NCBI RefSeq assembly: GCF_000264765.2 | Contig: NZ_CP006664.1 | Location: forward strand, 3,632,350-3,696,349 | From: Edwardsiella anguillarum ET080813 | Lineage (GTDB): Bacteria > Pseudomonadota > Gammaproteobacteria > Enterobacterales > Enterobacteriaceae | Length of the DNA: 64,000 nt | Direction: 5' to 3' | In this document: one piece after another, positions 18,340-25,731 of the stretch | How the letters are laid out: each line of letters starts with the position of its first letter | How positions within the stretch are numbered: the stretch's first letter is position 1 | Made by a program: the position numbers and the translations under genes | Notes under the pieces: model-generated | Told to the model about the DNA's origin: nothing | Databases searched by the model: none | Seen by the model: the letters and a program-made list of their open reading frames with translations, nothing else

Positions 18340-18437
18340 AATTAGTTTTACCCGCGATGCCGGGAGTATAGTCCGCTCAGGTGCTGAACACACCTTACGT
18401 AGCGGCCTCCGCACCCGACAGCAATGCGGTTTTTTTT
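18340..18437 (+). ncRNA. C4-type antisense RNA upstream of rha
   Basis: A segment GGTGCTGAACACACC-TTACGTAGCGGCC (18380-18407) is nearly the reverse complement of 18506-18533, located downstream in the leader of rha. It is followed by an intrinsic terminator (CCGCA/TGCGG, 18409-18429, then eight T). This layout, antisense stretch, terminator, then complementary target in the antirepressor leader, is that of C4 RNA of phages P1/P7, which blocks antirepressor synthesis. The 5' end is estimated. Confidence 0.65.
18409..18437 (+). terminator. Intrinsic terminator ending the C4-like RNA
   Basis: CCGCA (18409-18413) pairs with TGCGG (18425-18429) around an 11-nt loop, followed directly by TTTTTTTT. 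This is a canonical Rho-independent terminator upstream of rha. Confidence 0.75.
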
Positions 18438-18505
18438 GTGTCCATACTTTCAGATATGGCCGGGTAGCGAGCAGACCATACAACACCCGTAAGGGAAAAA
18501 CTGCT

Positions 18506-18533
18506 GGCCGACTACGTACGGTGTTCAAGTACC
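18506..18533 (+). promoter_or_regulatory. Target site for the C4-like RNA in the rha leader
   Basis: GGCCGACTACGTA (18506-18518) and GGTGTTCAAGTACC (18520-18533) are complementary, in antiparallel order, to 18396-18407 and 18380-18394. Pairing would occur 55 nt before the rha start codon. Confidence 0.6.
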
Positions 18534-18588
18534 CGACCGCCCTGCTGAACACAGGGTAAATTTGAACATATACGTAGGACACAGAAAA

Positions 18589-19365
18589 ATGACTCATCGG
18601 CTTTCTGTACACACCCCCAGTGTAACCATTCACGATGGCAAAGCTGTTACCACCTCTCAGGCTGTAGCCGAGTACTTCATCAAGCGCCACGACAACGTGC
18701 TTCGGTCAATTGACTCTCTGGAATGTTCGCCTGAATTTCGTCTCCTCAATTTTAAGGAGACGTCCTACCAACGCGAAAATCCTAATGGCGGTACAGGTAT
18801 CGGCACTAAATACTACCAAATGACCAAAGACGGCTTTGTCTTTCTGGTCATGGGTTTCACCGGCAAGAAGGCTGCCGCGTTCAAAGAGGCCTACATCGCC
18901 GAGTTCAACCGCATGGAGAGGCAACTGCTCACCCGCCAGCAGGGCGCGTACTCAACCCCGAAGCCACTGCCGCTCTCCGACGGGGAGATAAAAACCCTGA
19001 AATGGCTGATCGACTCCATCGTTAACCCGTTCCGGTTCCGCGCCGCCTGGAATCAGGGCGTCTGGTACGCGCTGCGTCAGGCCACCGGCGTGCCATCCCC
19101 ATATCCCTTTACCGTCGCCGATTTGCCCGCACTGGTAAGAGAGCTGCAACGCATCATGGAAATCGGCCATGAAACTCGCAGCCTGCTCCAACAGCTGGAA
19201 AAGCAGGTACTACAGCAGGTGGTGCGTAATCGTGGTGAACTCCGCCCGGTATTGAACCATATTCAGCATGAGTTCCGTCAGCTGAGTCTGTTAGAGGAGA
19301 CTCGCTCCCGATTGAACAACGTCGAGCGGCAAAGCCTGGCCCGGCTAGAGCGGCGGGCAGGGTAG
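18589..19365 (+). CDS. rha: Rha family phage regulatory protein
   Basis: The 258-residue protein has the Rha N-terminal domain: VTTSQAVAEYFIKRHDNVLRSI, FRLLNFKETSYQ, YYQMTKDGFVFLVMGFTGKKAAAFKEAYI and EFNRMERQL. Rha proteins of lambdoid phages such as phi-80 interfere with growth under some host conditions and act as regulators related to antirepressors. The ATG at 18589 has an AGGACA site; a TTG 27 bp upstream is in frame but lies in the regulatory leader. The C-terminal half is helical and may dimerise. Expression is probably controlled by the C4-like RNA just upstream. Confidence 0.85.
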   Translation: MTHRLSVHTPSVTIHDGKAVTTSQAVAEYFIKRHDNVLRSIDSLECSPEFRLLNFKETSYQRENPNGGTGIGTKYYQMTKDGFVFLVMGFTGKKAAAFKEAYIAEFNRMERQLLTRQQGAYSTPKPLPLSDGEIKTLKWLIDSIVNPFRFRAAWNQGVWYALRQATGVPSPYPFTVADLPALVRELQRIMEIGHETRSLLQQLEKQVLQQVVRNRGELRPVLNHIQHEFRQLSLLEETRSRLNNVERQSLARLERRAG

Positions 19366-19486
19366 CCTGGGGCGCCCGGTGGGGAGGACTGCCGGGCGTG
19401 ATAGTAAATGAATAGGGTGATAATCATTTGAGTTTGGCTGTTTCATGCTTTAGTTTTAGATCTAGCCTCTAAAACTGGAGTATTAC

Positions 19487-20002
19487 ATGAAAGAGCAATT
19501 TATTTTCTTGCGTGGTTTTTTTTCTGCGATTGCTGGCTTTTTAGCCATAGTTTCTTTAACAATAGCAGTGTTGCCTAATAGCGACTATGCATTAAAAATG
19601 GCATTTGTAACTTCAGTAGCAGGATTAGGTCTTTTTGGTTCTTCCGCAGCGATTCTGTCATACAATATCAGCATTGTTAGCTCGCCTAACGCCACTAAAA
19701 TACATTGGTTCTTAGCCAAGCAGCTTTATAGACGGTGCTTTAAAGATCAAGGTATGATTCGTATGTTTTGTATGGCATATTTCTACCTTGCTCTTCTGTT
19801 TTTCTTTTTTTTGGATCATGTTTTTGGTTGGTCTATTTTTGATGATGGCTATATTTCAAAAAACATTTTCTCTCTGGTTTTTTCATGTTTCTTGATTATA
19901 GCGTTTGTGGTTGTGTCTATAGTGGCGGTTATTAGTCCAACAATGTGTATTTACAAGGTGAATAAAAAAGTGAAAAATCGATATGGATTTACAGGGCTCT
20001 GA
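19487..20002 (+). CDS. Membrane protein of unknown function, about four transmembrane segments
   Basis: The 171-residue protein has hydrophobic segments near residues 7-28, 37-62, 97-114 and 127-152, and a basic C-terminus (NKKVKNRYGF). A TGGAG site precedes the ATG. It is markedly richer in A+T than rha and Q on either side, so it is probably an acquired moron carried by the prophage. No family was recognised. Superinfection exclusion is one possibility, without direct evidence. Confidence 0.6.
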   Translation: MKEQFIFLRGFFSAIAGFLAIVSLTIAVLPNSDYALKMAFVTSVAGLGLFGSSAAILSYNISIVSSPNATKIHWFLAKQLYRRCFKDQGMIRMFCMAYFYLALLFFFFLDHVFGWSIFDDGYISKNIFSLVFSCFLIIAFVVVSIVAVISPTMCIYKVNKKVKNRYGFTGL

Positions 20003-20090
20003 AAATATCGGGCGTTTTTAATGTTATTTAATTGATATTCCCATGCTTTTAAATAGGATAAACCAGACTCTCCCATGGAGGATCGGGTTT

Positions 20091-20909
20091 ATGCCTATCG
20101 CCATCGAACAACTGATCAAGATGTTTGACCCGCGCAGCGTCAGCGCAGAATGCTTGCACCTGATCCGGGCGGTGCCAGGGATCACCCGGGAGCAAATCCT
20201 GGGCGCGTTTGCAGCGGTGGCGCAGCGCCATCCGCTCGGCTTCGATTTGCTGCTGGCCCGCTACCGGGAAGATCGTCAGGCCGAGCAGCGCGCGCGGCGG
20301 GCGGCGGCTGATAGGGTGTGCCGGAGCCCACATCCCCCTTATGGTACCGCCGTCTGCCAGCTGACCGTCACCGTGGCACTGGGGCGGACGCTGCCCGCCC
20401 AGCGGGTGGTATTGGCGGCGCTGCTGCGCAAACACGGCCCCCGGGCAACGCTGGCAGCCAAGCAGCTGGCCGATATTCAGCGCCAGCAAAAGGGGCTGGA
20501 GAAAGCCCGGGTAATGCTGAGTGAGGGTGACTGGCGCTACCAGCGTAATCTGGCGCAGCACGATGCGTTGGCGGGCCGTTCCGTGGCTCTCCGCCGGGCG
20601 CTGGCCGACTGGGCCGATGCAGAAGCGGCTCGCTCACCTCATTGCCCACGCTGCCGGGGCAGCGGCCAGCTGTTGCGGCCACAGCCCCATTGCTGTGATA
20701 CCTGTGGTGGTCGAGGAAAAATCAGCGTGACCGCTGACCATTTCCTGCGTTCGCTAGCGGATGAGGGCATAGTGATAACGCCTGATGTGTGGCGGGCAGA
20801 GTACCCGCCATGGGTGAATGATACGCTCAATGGGTTGTATCAGGAGATGCAGCGGGCCGGCGATGCCTTGTCGATACGATTAACGTTAGAGAGGCAGGCG
20901 GTGGCATGA
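20091..20909 (+). CDS. Q: Late antitermination protein Q (zinc-finger type)
   Basis: The 272-residue protein carries a DnaJ-like zinc motif CPRCRGSGQLLRP and CCDTCGGRG around residues 195-222, flanked by helical regions, as in Q proteins of the phage 82 and HK620 type. Q binds the late promoter region and lets RNA polymerase transcribe the lysis and morphogenesis genes. The ATG at 20091 has a GGAGGA site; the frame start 48 bp earlier lacks one. Its place just before the lysis genes agrees with this role. Confidence 0.82.
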   Translation: MPIAIEQLIKMFDPRSVSAECLHLIRAVPGITREQILGAFAAVAQRHPLGFDLLLARYREDRQAEQRARRAAADRVCRSPHPPYGTAVCQLTVTVALGRTLPAQRVVLAALLRKHGPRATLAAKQLADIQRQQKGLEKARVMLSEGDWRYQRNLAQHDALAGRSVALRRALADWADAEAARSPHCPRCRGSGQLLRPQPHCCDTCGGRGKISVTADHFLRSLADEGIVITPDVWRAEYPPWVNDTLNGLYQEMQRAGDALSIRLTLERQAVA

Positions 20910-21142
20910 AGAGATTGCCAATGGCTAATAAGTGAGCTATCTTCGGAAAGATGACCAAGCTATGTTTATCGCCGATTAATCGCGGCATGCTTCGATAAAT
21001 ATCATCTCTATCCGGTATCGCTTTATCTTTCACTTTACTGTGAATTGATAAATCTGTGTGATGGCTCCTGTTTTATATATTGACGCCACTTAAATTTATT
21101 GTTTAGTTAACTCCACGCGTCTTTTTAACGTCATGGGGTTAT
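20910..21142 (+). other. Interval after Q, expected late promoter region
   Basis: In lambdoid phages the late promoter and Q-utilisation site lie just after Q. This 233-bp interval has AT-rich stretches (about 21065-21115) suited to that role, but I cannot assign -35 and -10 boxes firmly. No gene is supported. Confidence 0.35.
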
Positions 21143-21541
21143 ATGAAAGCACCGTCAGAATGCGTTTATGGAAAAATCGCTGGAGAGGCCTATCGCCTCG
21201 CGCGTGATGGCATGCCACCGACTCAAGCCTGGGATAAGGCGGTGGTCGGGAAAGATAAACCGTGTCCTCAGGCGGCATTTCTGGGGCTGTGTGAGGCGGG
21301 GTATTTGAAGAATATTCCTGCGGGCTCTTATCAGAAGAGCGACTCAAAAAATGCACGCTATGCGACTGTCGCGGCCAATTATTTATTGGCTCATAGAATT
21401 ATCGCTAATGATGTTACCCCTAGTGCATTATGGAAAGTGGCATTGGCGAATGAGGTTAACCCGCCGAGGACGTATAACAGCCAAATGCATATCGTGCTGA
21501 CACTATGGGAAGCCGGAGTAATTCAATCTCCGCCGCGGTGA
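21143..21541 (+). CDS. Conserved hypothetical protein (possibly DUF6979-like)
   Basis: The 132-residue protein starts MKAPSECVYGKIAGEAYRLA and contains two similar helical halves, each with an AxxLAxxG-like and W-x-x-A pattern: MPPTQAWDKAVV and VTPSALWKVALANEV, then FLGLCEAGYL and VLTLWEAGVI. The internal similarity suggests a duplicated unit. It resembles proteins labelled DUF6979 in my memory; the function is unknown. A moderately spaced GGGG stretch precedes the start. Confidence 0.55.
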   Translation: MKAPSECVYGKIAGEAYRLARDGMPPTQAWDKAVVGKDKPCPQAAFLGLCEAGYLKNIPAGSYQKSDSKNARYATVAANYLLAHRIIANDVTPSALWKVALANEVNPPRTYNSQMHIVLTLWEAGVIQSPPR

Positions 21542-21591
21542 GTATGAGGCGTGCTTAACCTCGGCTTGCCTGGTGGCTAAAAGTTGCACAG

Positions 21592-21608
21592 TGCGACAAA
21601 ATGTCGCA
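21592..21608. promoter_or_regulatory. Palindromic operator candidate for the ParD/RelE pair
   Basis: TGCGACA-AAA-TGTCGCA is a perfect 7-bp inverted repeat, 50 bp upstream of the antitoxin start, where ribbon-helix-helix antitoxins usually bind to repress their own operon. Confidence 0.55.
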
Positions 21609-21657
21609 TGCTATGTATGCGCTGTGATAGCGTGTAACCACCGAGAGGCACCGCAAA

Positions 21658-21888
21658 ATGGCAACGAGTGTTCGTTTGGATGATGAGTTTGTCAACGACG
21701 CTAAGATCCATGCCGATGCTGAGAGCCGTAGCGTCCCTAAGCAGATTGAGCATTGGGCCAGGATTGGCCGGATAGCCGAGGAGAATCCGGACTTACCTTA
21801 CAGTTTTATCCGTGAGGTGTTGCTGGCACAGGGTGAGGTCAACAATCAGAAGGTGACGCGCTATGTCCGCAGGACCAAACGCCAGTGA
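21658..21888 (+). CDS. ParD-like ribbon-helix-helix antitoxin
   Basis: The 76-residue protein begins MATSVRLDDEFVNDAKIHAD, a ribbon-helix-helix strand and first helix, followed by RSVPKQIEHWARIGRIAEEN, as in ParD-like antitoxins. It should neutralise the RelE/ParE-type toxin encoded by the next gene, with which it overlaps by 26 bp, and repress the operon at the palindrome 21592-21608. The GAGAGG site fits the chosen ATG. Confidence 0.85.
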   Translation: MATSVRLDDEFVNDAKIHADAESRSVPKQIEHWARIGRIAEENPDLPYSFIREVLLAQGEVNNQKVTRYVRRTKRQ

Positions 21889-22192
21889 GATAGCGGTTTC
21901 TCAAAGCCGGCGCTTTGAGAAAGCACTGGATAAGCTCCCTGAATCACAATTAGCGCGGGTCGAAGACGAGATCGATAAGATTATCGCCGACCCCGAGATT
22001 GGCGAGCTGAAAAAGGGCGACTTACGGTTTTTGCGCGTGCATAAATTTACGCTGAACAGTCAACTTGTGCTGCTGGGATACAGCTGGCAGTCAATGCGGG
22101 TAGCGCTGTATCTATTGACGATCGGGCCCCACGAAAACTTTTACCGCGAACAGAAGCAGCATCGTAAAGCGGATTTGAAACTCATTGGCTAA
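21863..22192 (+). CDS. RelE/ParE-family toxin
   Basis: The 109-residue protein has the RelE/ParE fold pattern: SRRFEKALDKLPESQLARVE, IIADPEIGELKKGDLRFLRV, HKFTLNSQLVLLGYSW and the final strand LYLLTIGPHENFYREQ. It is likely an mRNA interferase or gyrase poison; the sequence does not decide which. It overlaps the antitoxin, the normal antitoxin-first order, and is followed by an intrinsic terminator at 22220-22244. Confidence 0.82.
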   Translation: MSAGPNASEIAVSQSRRFEKALDKLPESQLARVEDEIDKIIADPEIGELKKGDLRFLRVHKFTLNSQLVLLGYSWQSMRVALYLLTIGPHENFYREQKQHRKADLKLIG

Positions 22193-22219
22193 CGTCGATA
22201 CATTTTTCCAAATAACAGA

Positions 22220-22244
22220 CCCTGGCATATGCCGGGGTTTTTTT
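22220..22244 (+). terminator. Intrinsic terminator after the toxin gene
   Basis: CCCTGGCA (22220-22227) pairs with TGCCGGGG (22230-22237) around a 2-nt tip, followed by TTTTTTT. It separates the toxin-antitoxin operon from the lysis genes unless Q-modified polymerase reads through. Confidence 0.75.
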
Positions 22245-22277
22245 ATATCTGAATCACCCCAGCGCGAGGATAACGAG

Positions 22278-22616
22278 ATGGCGAATATGCACCATAACCC
22301 GGAAACACTCAGTGAACTGCTGCTGTCCTGGTGGCAGGGCGATACCCCGGTAGGCGGCGTGCTGCTGGCGATTGTGACCGCCGCTGTTCGGGTGACCTAT
22401 CTGGGTGGGGGATGGAAAAGAACCGCCCTAGAGGGGGCGCTGTGCGGCGCGCTGACGCTGACCGTGGTGGCGACGCTGGACTATTTCAGCCTGCCGAAGT
22501 CGCTGACCCCGGCCATCGGCGGTGCGATAGGTTTTATCGGCGTGCAGCAGATCCAGCGTTTTGCGCTGTATATTCTGCAGCGCAAGCTGAGGATGCCGAC
22601 AGACAAGGAGCGGTAA
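22278..22616 (+). CDS. Phage holin
   Basis: The 112-residue protein has about three hydrophobic segments (GVLLAIVTAAVRVTYLGGG, ALEGALCGALTLTVVATLDY, LTPAIGGAIGFIGVQQIQRF) and a basic tail (RKLRMPTDKER), the layout of a class I-type holin. It forms membrane lesions that release the endolysin. The endolysin start lies two bases after its stop. The ATG at 22278 has a GAGGATAA site; a second ATG three codons later could give a dual start as in lambda S. Confidence 0.82.
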   Translation: MANMHHNPETLSELLLSWWQGDTPVGGVLLAIVTAAVRVTYLGGGWKRTALEGALCGALTLTVVATLDYFSLPKSLTPAIGGAIGFIGVQQIQRFALYILQRKLRMPTDKER

Positions 22617-22618
22617 TT

Positions 22619-23170
22619 ATGGCACTGACTAAGGATCAAATTTTCGATGCTCTGCTGGGGCGTGAGGGCGGGTATGTTGATCACCCCCACGACAAGGGCG
22701 GGACAACCAACTGGGGGATCACCGAGAAAGTGGCCCGAGCCCACGGCTACACCGGCGATATGCGTAATCTGACGCGGGCGCAGGCGCTGGAAATCTATGA
22801 AAGCGACTACTGGTCAGGGCCTCGTTTTGACCTGGTGGCAGACTATTCCGCGCCGGTGGCCGCCGAGCTGCTGGATACTGGGGTGAATATGGGGCCGTCG
22901 GTGCCCGGCAAGTGGCTGCAGCGCTGGCTGACCGCCTTTAACGATGGCGGACGCCTGTACCCGGATATCAGCGCCGATGGGATGATTGGGCCACGGACAT
23001 TGTCGGCGCTGCGTGCCTATCTGGATGCCCGAGGCGCGGAGGGGGAGCTGGTGCTGCTGCGGGCACTGAACTGCAGTCAGGGCGATCGTTATCTGGCGCT
23101 GGCCGAGCAGCGGGTGCAGAACGAGTCATTTCTGTATGGCTGGGTACGCGAGCGGGTGACGCTGTCTTAA
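22619..23170 (+). CDS. Endolysin, GH108-type muramidase
   Basis: The 183-residue enzyme cleaves peptidoglycan glycan strands. The GH108 motif FDALLGREGGYVDHPHDKGG lies at residues 9-28, with the catalytic Glu in REGGY, followed by TTNWGITEKV. The C-terminal half (DGMIGPRTLSALRAYL) matches the peptidoglycan-binding domain usual in the family. No signal peptide is seen, so release depends on the holin. Confidence 0.9.
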   Translation: MALTKDQIFDALLGREGGYVDHPHDKGGTTNWGITEKVARAHGYTGDMRNLTRAQALEIYESDYWSGPRFDLVADYSAPVAAELLDTGVNMGPSVPGKWLQRWLTAFNDGGRLYPDISADGMIGPRTLSALRAYLDARGAEGELVLLRALNCSQGDRYLALAEQRVQNESFLYGWVRERVTLS

Positions 23171-23192
23171 CCATCTCTGAAATATATCCAAG

Positions 23193-23218
23193 AGCCTCGG
23201 CTATGCCGGGGCTGTTTT
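23193..23218 (+). terminator. Intrinsic terminator after the endolysin gene
   Basis: AGCCTCGGC pairs with GCCGGGGCT (9 bp, one G-U) around TAT, followed by GTTTTA. The short T-run suggests moderate strength. Confidence 0.6.
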
Positions 23219-23350
23219 ATATCTGCGTATCGCAACGCATATCACCAAGAGCCTTTCAGGATGAGCCTTGAGGAGCCGGCTGGCTGTCGGAGCCTTCTTG
23301 GGGCCGTCTTCCTGTGCGAACAAGGTTCATCACTAAAAGGTAAAGCCGAT

Positions 23351-24133
23351 ATGAACATATCTGTAGCGTCTTTTTATACCGATGCATCAAGTAATCATCA
23401 TGTCGTTAATGAGTTCGCTGACATTGTTCCTGTTATCAGCGGCCGGATCGGTGAGCGTGAAACCAATATTGTTAGTGCCAGAGCACTGCATGGTGCTTTG
23501 GGGGTTGGCCGAGACTTCACCAACAGGATTAAAGGGCGGGTTAGCCAGTATGGCTTCGTGGTCGGAGTTGACTACATCGCTGTTGAAAATTTGAGCTCGC
23601 CAAAACGGGCGAGCGCAAAATCTCGTCAGCAGATAGAGCATGATTACTTTTTGACGTTGAATACAGCCAAAGAGCTGGCAATGGTCGAGCGTAGCGAACA
23701 AGGTCGCGCTATTCGTCGTTACTTTATCCAGTGTGAAGAGGCGTTACAGCTTACCGTTCCAGAAGTCGCCGCGCGTTATCGTCGCAAGTTAAAGGCTCGT
23801 ATCGGAGTGGCAAACCTGTTTAAGCCGATGTGCTCTGCGTTGGAATCGGTAAGGGCGGAACAGGGCAAGATGACACAGTCTCACCACTACAGCAATGAAA
23901 GTAACATGATCTCCCGCATCGTCCTGGGAGGTCTTACTGCGAAGCAATGGGCAGGCATGAATGGAGTAGTGGGGGATCCTCGCGATTCGATGAATGCCGA
24001 GCAGTTAGAGCATCTGTCTTATCTGGAAAGTACTAATATCACTCTGCTGGATATGGGGATGGATTACCCGCAGCGGAAGGCTGAGTTGATCCGGCTGTCT
24101 CAGCGCTGGATGGCGCGGCGCCTGGGTTCGTGA
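23351..24133 (+). CDS. AntA/AntB family antirepressor
   Basis: The 260-residue protein has an N-terminal AntA/AntB domain: VSARALHGALGVGRDFTNRI, YGFVVGVDYIAVENL, DYFLTLNTAKELAMVERSEQ and GRAIRRYFIQCEEAL. Such proteins inactivate phage repressors. It lies unusually between endolysin and spanin genes in the late operon. The ATG at 23351 was chosen because the domain begins soon after and AAAGGTAA precedes it. It is the second antirepressor-type regulator in a prophage without a recognisable cI gene. Confidence 0.85.
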   Translation: MNISVASFYTDASSNHHVVNEFADIVPVISGRIGERETNIVSARALHGALGVGRDFTNRIKGRVSQYGFVVGVDYIAVENLSSPKRASAKSRQQIEHDYFLTLNTAKELAMVERSEQGRAIRRYFIQCEEALQLTVPEVAARYRRKLKARIGVANLFKPMCSALESVRAEQGKMTQSHHYSNESNMISRIVLGGLTAKQWAGMNGVVGDPRDSMNAEQLEHLSYLESTNITLLDMGMDYPQRKAELIRLSQRWMARRLGS

Positions 24134-24337
24134 CGGCTTTTGTTTAATACCACTCCAAAGTGACGGTTAGCAATAAAAACAACGAATCGGAGCATGTCAG
24201 GTTACGGCTTTTTTCACCAAGAGGTGCTCATCTCATTGGTATGATGTCTCTTACATTAATGCGGATAGAAATTTAAAAGCTGAAGCGCATTCAGCCAAAT
24301 TTTTGGCTGAGTATAAAGACAGGACCGGGCGTGACCT

Positions 24338-24880
24338 ATGTTAAGCAATATCTGGAAGCCACTGGCGATCATCTCGCTGGTGGCTTTGTCTTTATGGGGC
24401 CTCTCGACCTGGCGCTATGCGGCCGGTTATGCCGCCGGTAAGCGCCTGGCTGAGCAGGCGTGGCAGCTTAAGTGGGAGACGCGCAACCGGGATGAGGAGA
24501 CCGCCAGGGCAAACCGGGAGCGGGGCGAGCGGGTTGAAGAGCAACGTCGCTGGCAGGCCATGATTAAGGTGAAACAGAATGCGGATCAACAACTGGAACA
24601 GATTAAAGCCGATGCTGCTCGCTCTACCGCTGATGTTGAGCGCCTGCGGCGTACGCTTTCTCAATTGCGGCAGCAGTTGGCAGACCGTTCCCCCTGCCGA
24701 GTTTCCACCGTTGGTGGAGCCAGCTCGGCAAGCGCCGCTACCGGATTTCTGTTTGCCGACGTGCTCGGCGAATCTCTCCAACGCAATGCAGCGTTGGCAG
24801 CCTATGCTGACCGGGCCCGAGCCGCCGGCCTGGCCTGTGAGCGGCTCTATGATGCCGTGACGCAGTCGCGGGCGCAGTGA
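24338..24880 (+). CDS. Inner-membrane spanin (Rz-like)
   Basis: The 180-residue protein has one N-terminal membrane anchor (LAIISLVALSLWGLSTWRYAAG), then a long charged coiled coil rich in Glu, Arg and Gln (residues 35-110) and a C-terminal Ala-rich globular part. This is the Rz/DUF2514 spanin architecture; with Rz1 it fuses the inner and outer membranes in the last step of lysis. The Rz1-like gene is nested within it in another frame. Confidence 0.82.
   Translation: MLSNIWKPLAIISLVALSLWGLSTWRYAAGYAAGKRLAEQAWQLKWETRNRDEETARANRERGERVEEQRRWQAMIKVKQNADQQLEQIKADAARSTADVERLRRTLSQLRQQLADRSPCRVSTVGGASSASAATGFLFADVLGESLQRNAALAAYADRARAAGLACERLYDAVTQSRAQ
24579..24860 (+). CDS. Outer-membrane lipoprotein spanin (Rz1-like), nested in Rz
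   Basis: In a different frame wholly inside Rz lies a 93-codon frame with a lipoprotein signal (MLLALPLMLSAC; lipobox LSAC) and a Pro-rich mature region (VPPAEFPPLVEPARQAPLPD), the hallmarks of Rz1. Translation may begin at 24579 or at the ATG at 24612, which opens the lipoprotein signal. Nesting of Rz1 within Rz is normal for lambdoid phages. Confidence 0.75.
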   Translation: MRINNWNRLKPMLLALPLMLSACGVRFLNCGSSWQTVPPAEFPPLVEPARQAPLPDFCLPTCSANLSNAMQRWQPMLTGPEPPAWPVSGSMMP

Positions 24881-24955
24881 GGGCTGTGTTTTACGCGTAT
24901 TTTGTGGCTGTGCTAAAAAAATGCTGACCGTGCGGTCATCGCTAGGATAACCATC

Positions 24956-25174
24956 ATGACAAAACCGGACTGGGCGGCGATTGCAGTGGCGTTCCAGGAC
25001 GGTGAGCTCTCCCTGCGGGCTATCGGGGCTCAGTACTTCGTATCCGAAGGCGCCATTCGAAAAATGGCCAAAAAACATGGTTGGGTACGCGGTAAAAAAA
25101 CAGTACGCAAAAAGGTACGCAGGGAGGCAAAAAAGGTACGCAGAAAAAACAGAGAAAAAAATGCGTACCGATAA
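24956..25174 (+). CDS. Terminase small subunit, N-terminal helix-turn-helix part
   Basis: The 72-residue frame contains the DNA-binding domain of a terminase small subunit (WAAIAVAFQDGELSLRAIGA, YFVSEGAIRKMAKKHGW) followed by a very basic Lys/Arg tail. Complete relatives continue with a Pro-rich linker and an H-G-A-Y-A-R-R segment, which here is encoded by the next frame (25198-25731). The two are in different frames and joined by an A-rich tract (see 25156-25162). Confidence 0.7.
   Translation: MTKPDWAAIAVAFQDGELSLRAIGAQYFVSEGAIRKMAKKHGWVRGKKTVRKKVRREAKKVRRKNREKNAYR
25156..25162 (+). other. Candidate -1 slippery heptamer between terminase small-subunit frames
   Basis: A-AAA-AAT in the reading frame of 24956-25174 has the X-XXY-YYZ form for -1 slippage. 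The -1 frame is open from 25096 through 25731, so a slip here would fuse the DNA-binding part to the second half. Several other A-runs (25094-25100, 25129-25134, 25144-25149) lie nearby. A plain frameshift mutation is the alternative. Confidence 0.35.
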
Positions 25175-25197
25175 AAAGTGAGCCTAGACAGGGTGCT

Positions 25198-25731
25198 GTG
25201 ACGCGGTACGCAGGTGTGCATCCTGCGATTTCTTCCGGAGAAAAACCAATTCGCGGCTCACGTCACGCGCCGCCCATCCGTCCTTTTCTGCCGCACAATA
25301 CGGCGGCGGTGACTCATGGAGCCTATGCTCGCCGCATGCTGTGGCCTGATGACATTATGCAGGATGCGCAGTTGCTGCAACTGAACGACGAATTATTGCT
25401 GTTGCGGGCGGCCAATTTGACGGCGGCGACGAATATCGGACGCTGGATGACGCAGTTAGAGCAGGCTGAGCCGGAGCTGAGCCAGAACTTGCGCGACAAT
25501 ATCGGGGCGGCAGAGCGCGGTATTTTACGTAATACGGCGCGCATCGAATCGTTGGAGCGAACCTTACGGGTAAATGCCTTGAACGAGGCGACGACCGCTA
25601 AGCGTTGGGCGGAGACGCAACGACTGACGGCGGAGAGCAGCGATGCCGATACGCCACTGCGGGAGGTGATTGAGCGGATCCAGGTGAGCCAGCGGGGAGG
25701 GCGACTGAATGCCGAGTCCGGCGATGAGTGA
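25198..25731 (+). CDS. Terminase small subunit, C-terminal part (second frame)
   Basis: The frame contains TAAVTHGAYARRMLWPDDI, the conserved middle of small terminase subunits, then long helices (LQLNDELLLLRAANLTAATN, AAERGILRNTARIESLERTL) that would form the oligomeric ring. The GTG at 25198 has no good ribosome site, and the frame is open for another 34 codons upstream, consistent with expression as a -1 fusion or with a frameshifted gene. Its end overlaps the large subunit start by 23 bp. Confidence 0.65.
   Translation: MTRYAGVHPAISSGEKPIRGSRHAPPIRPFLPHNTAAVTHGAYARRMLWPDDIMQDAQLLQLNDELLLLRAANLTAATNIGRWMTQLEQAEPELSQNLRDNIGAAERGILRNTARIESLERTLRVNALNEATTAKRWAETQRLTAESSDADTPLREVIERIQVSQRGGRLNAESGDE

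Noticed and set aside
17046..18560. Search for cas genes beside the CRISPR array
   Set aside because: No Cascade, cas3, cas1 or cas2 motif was found in any frame nearby; the array is called orphan within this window only.
24981..25181. Third reading frame across the terminase small-subunit region
   Set aside because: It does not join either homologous half; only frames starting at 24956 and 25198 carry family sequence.
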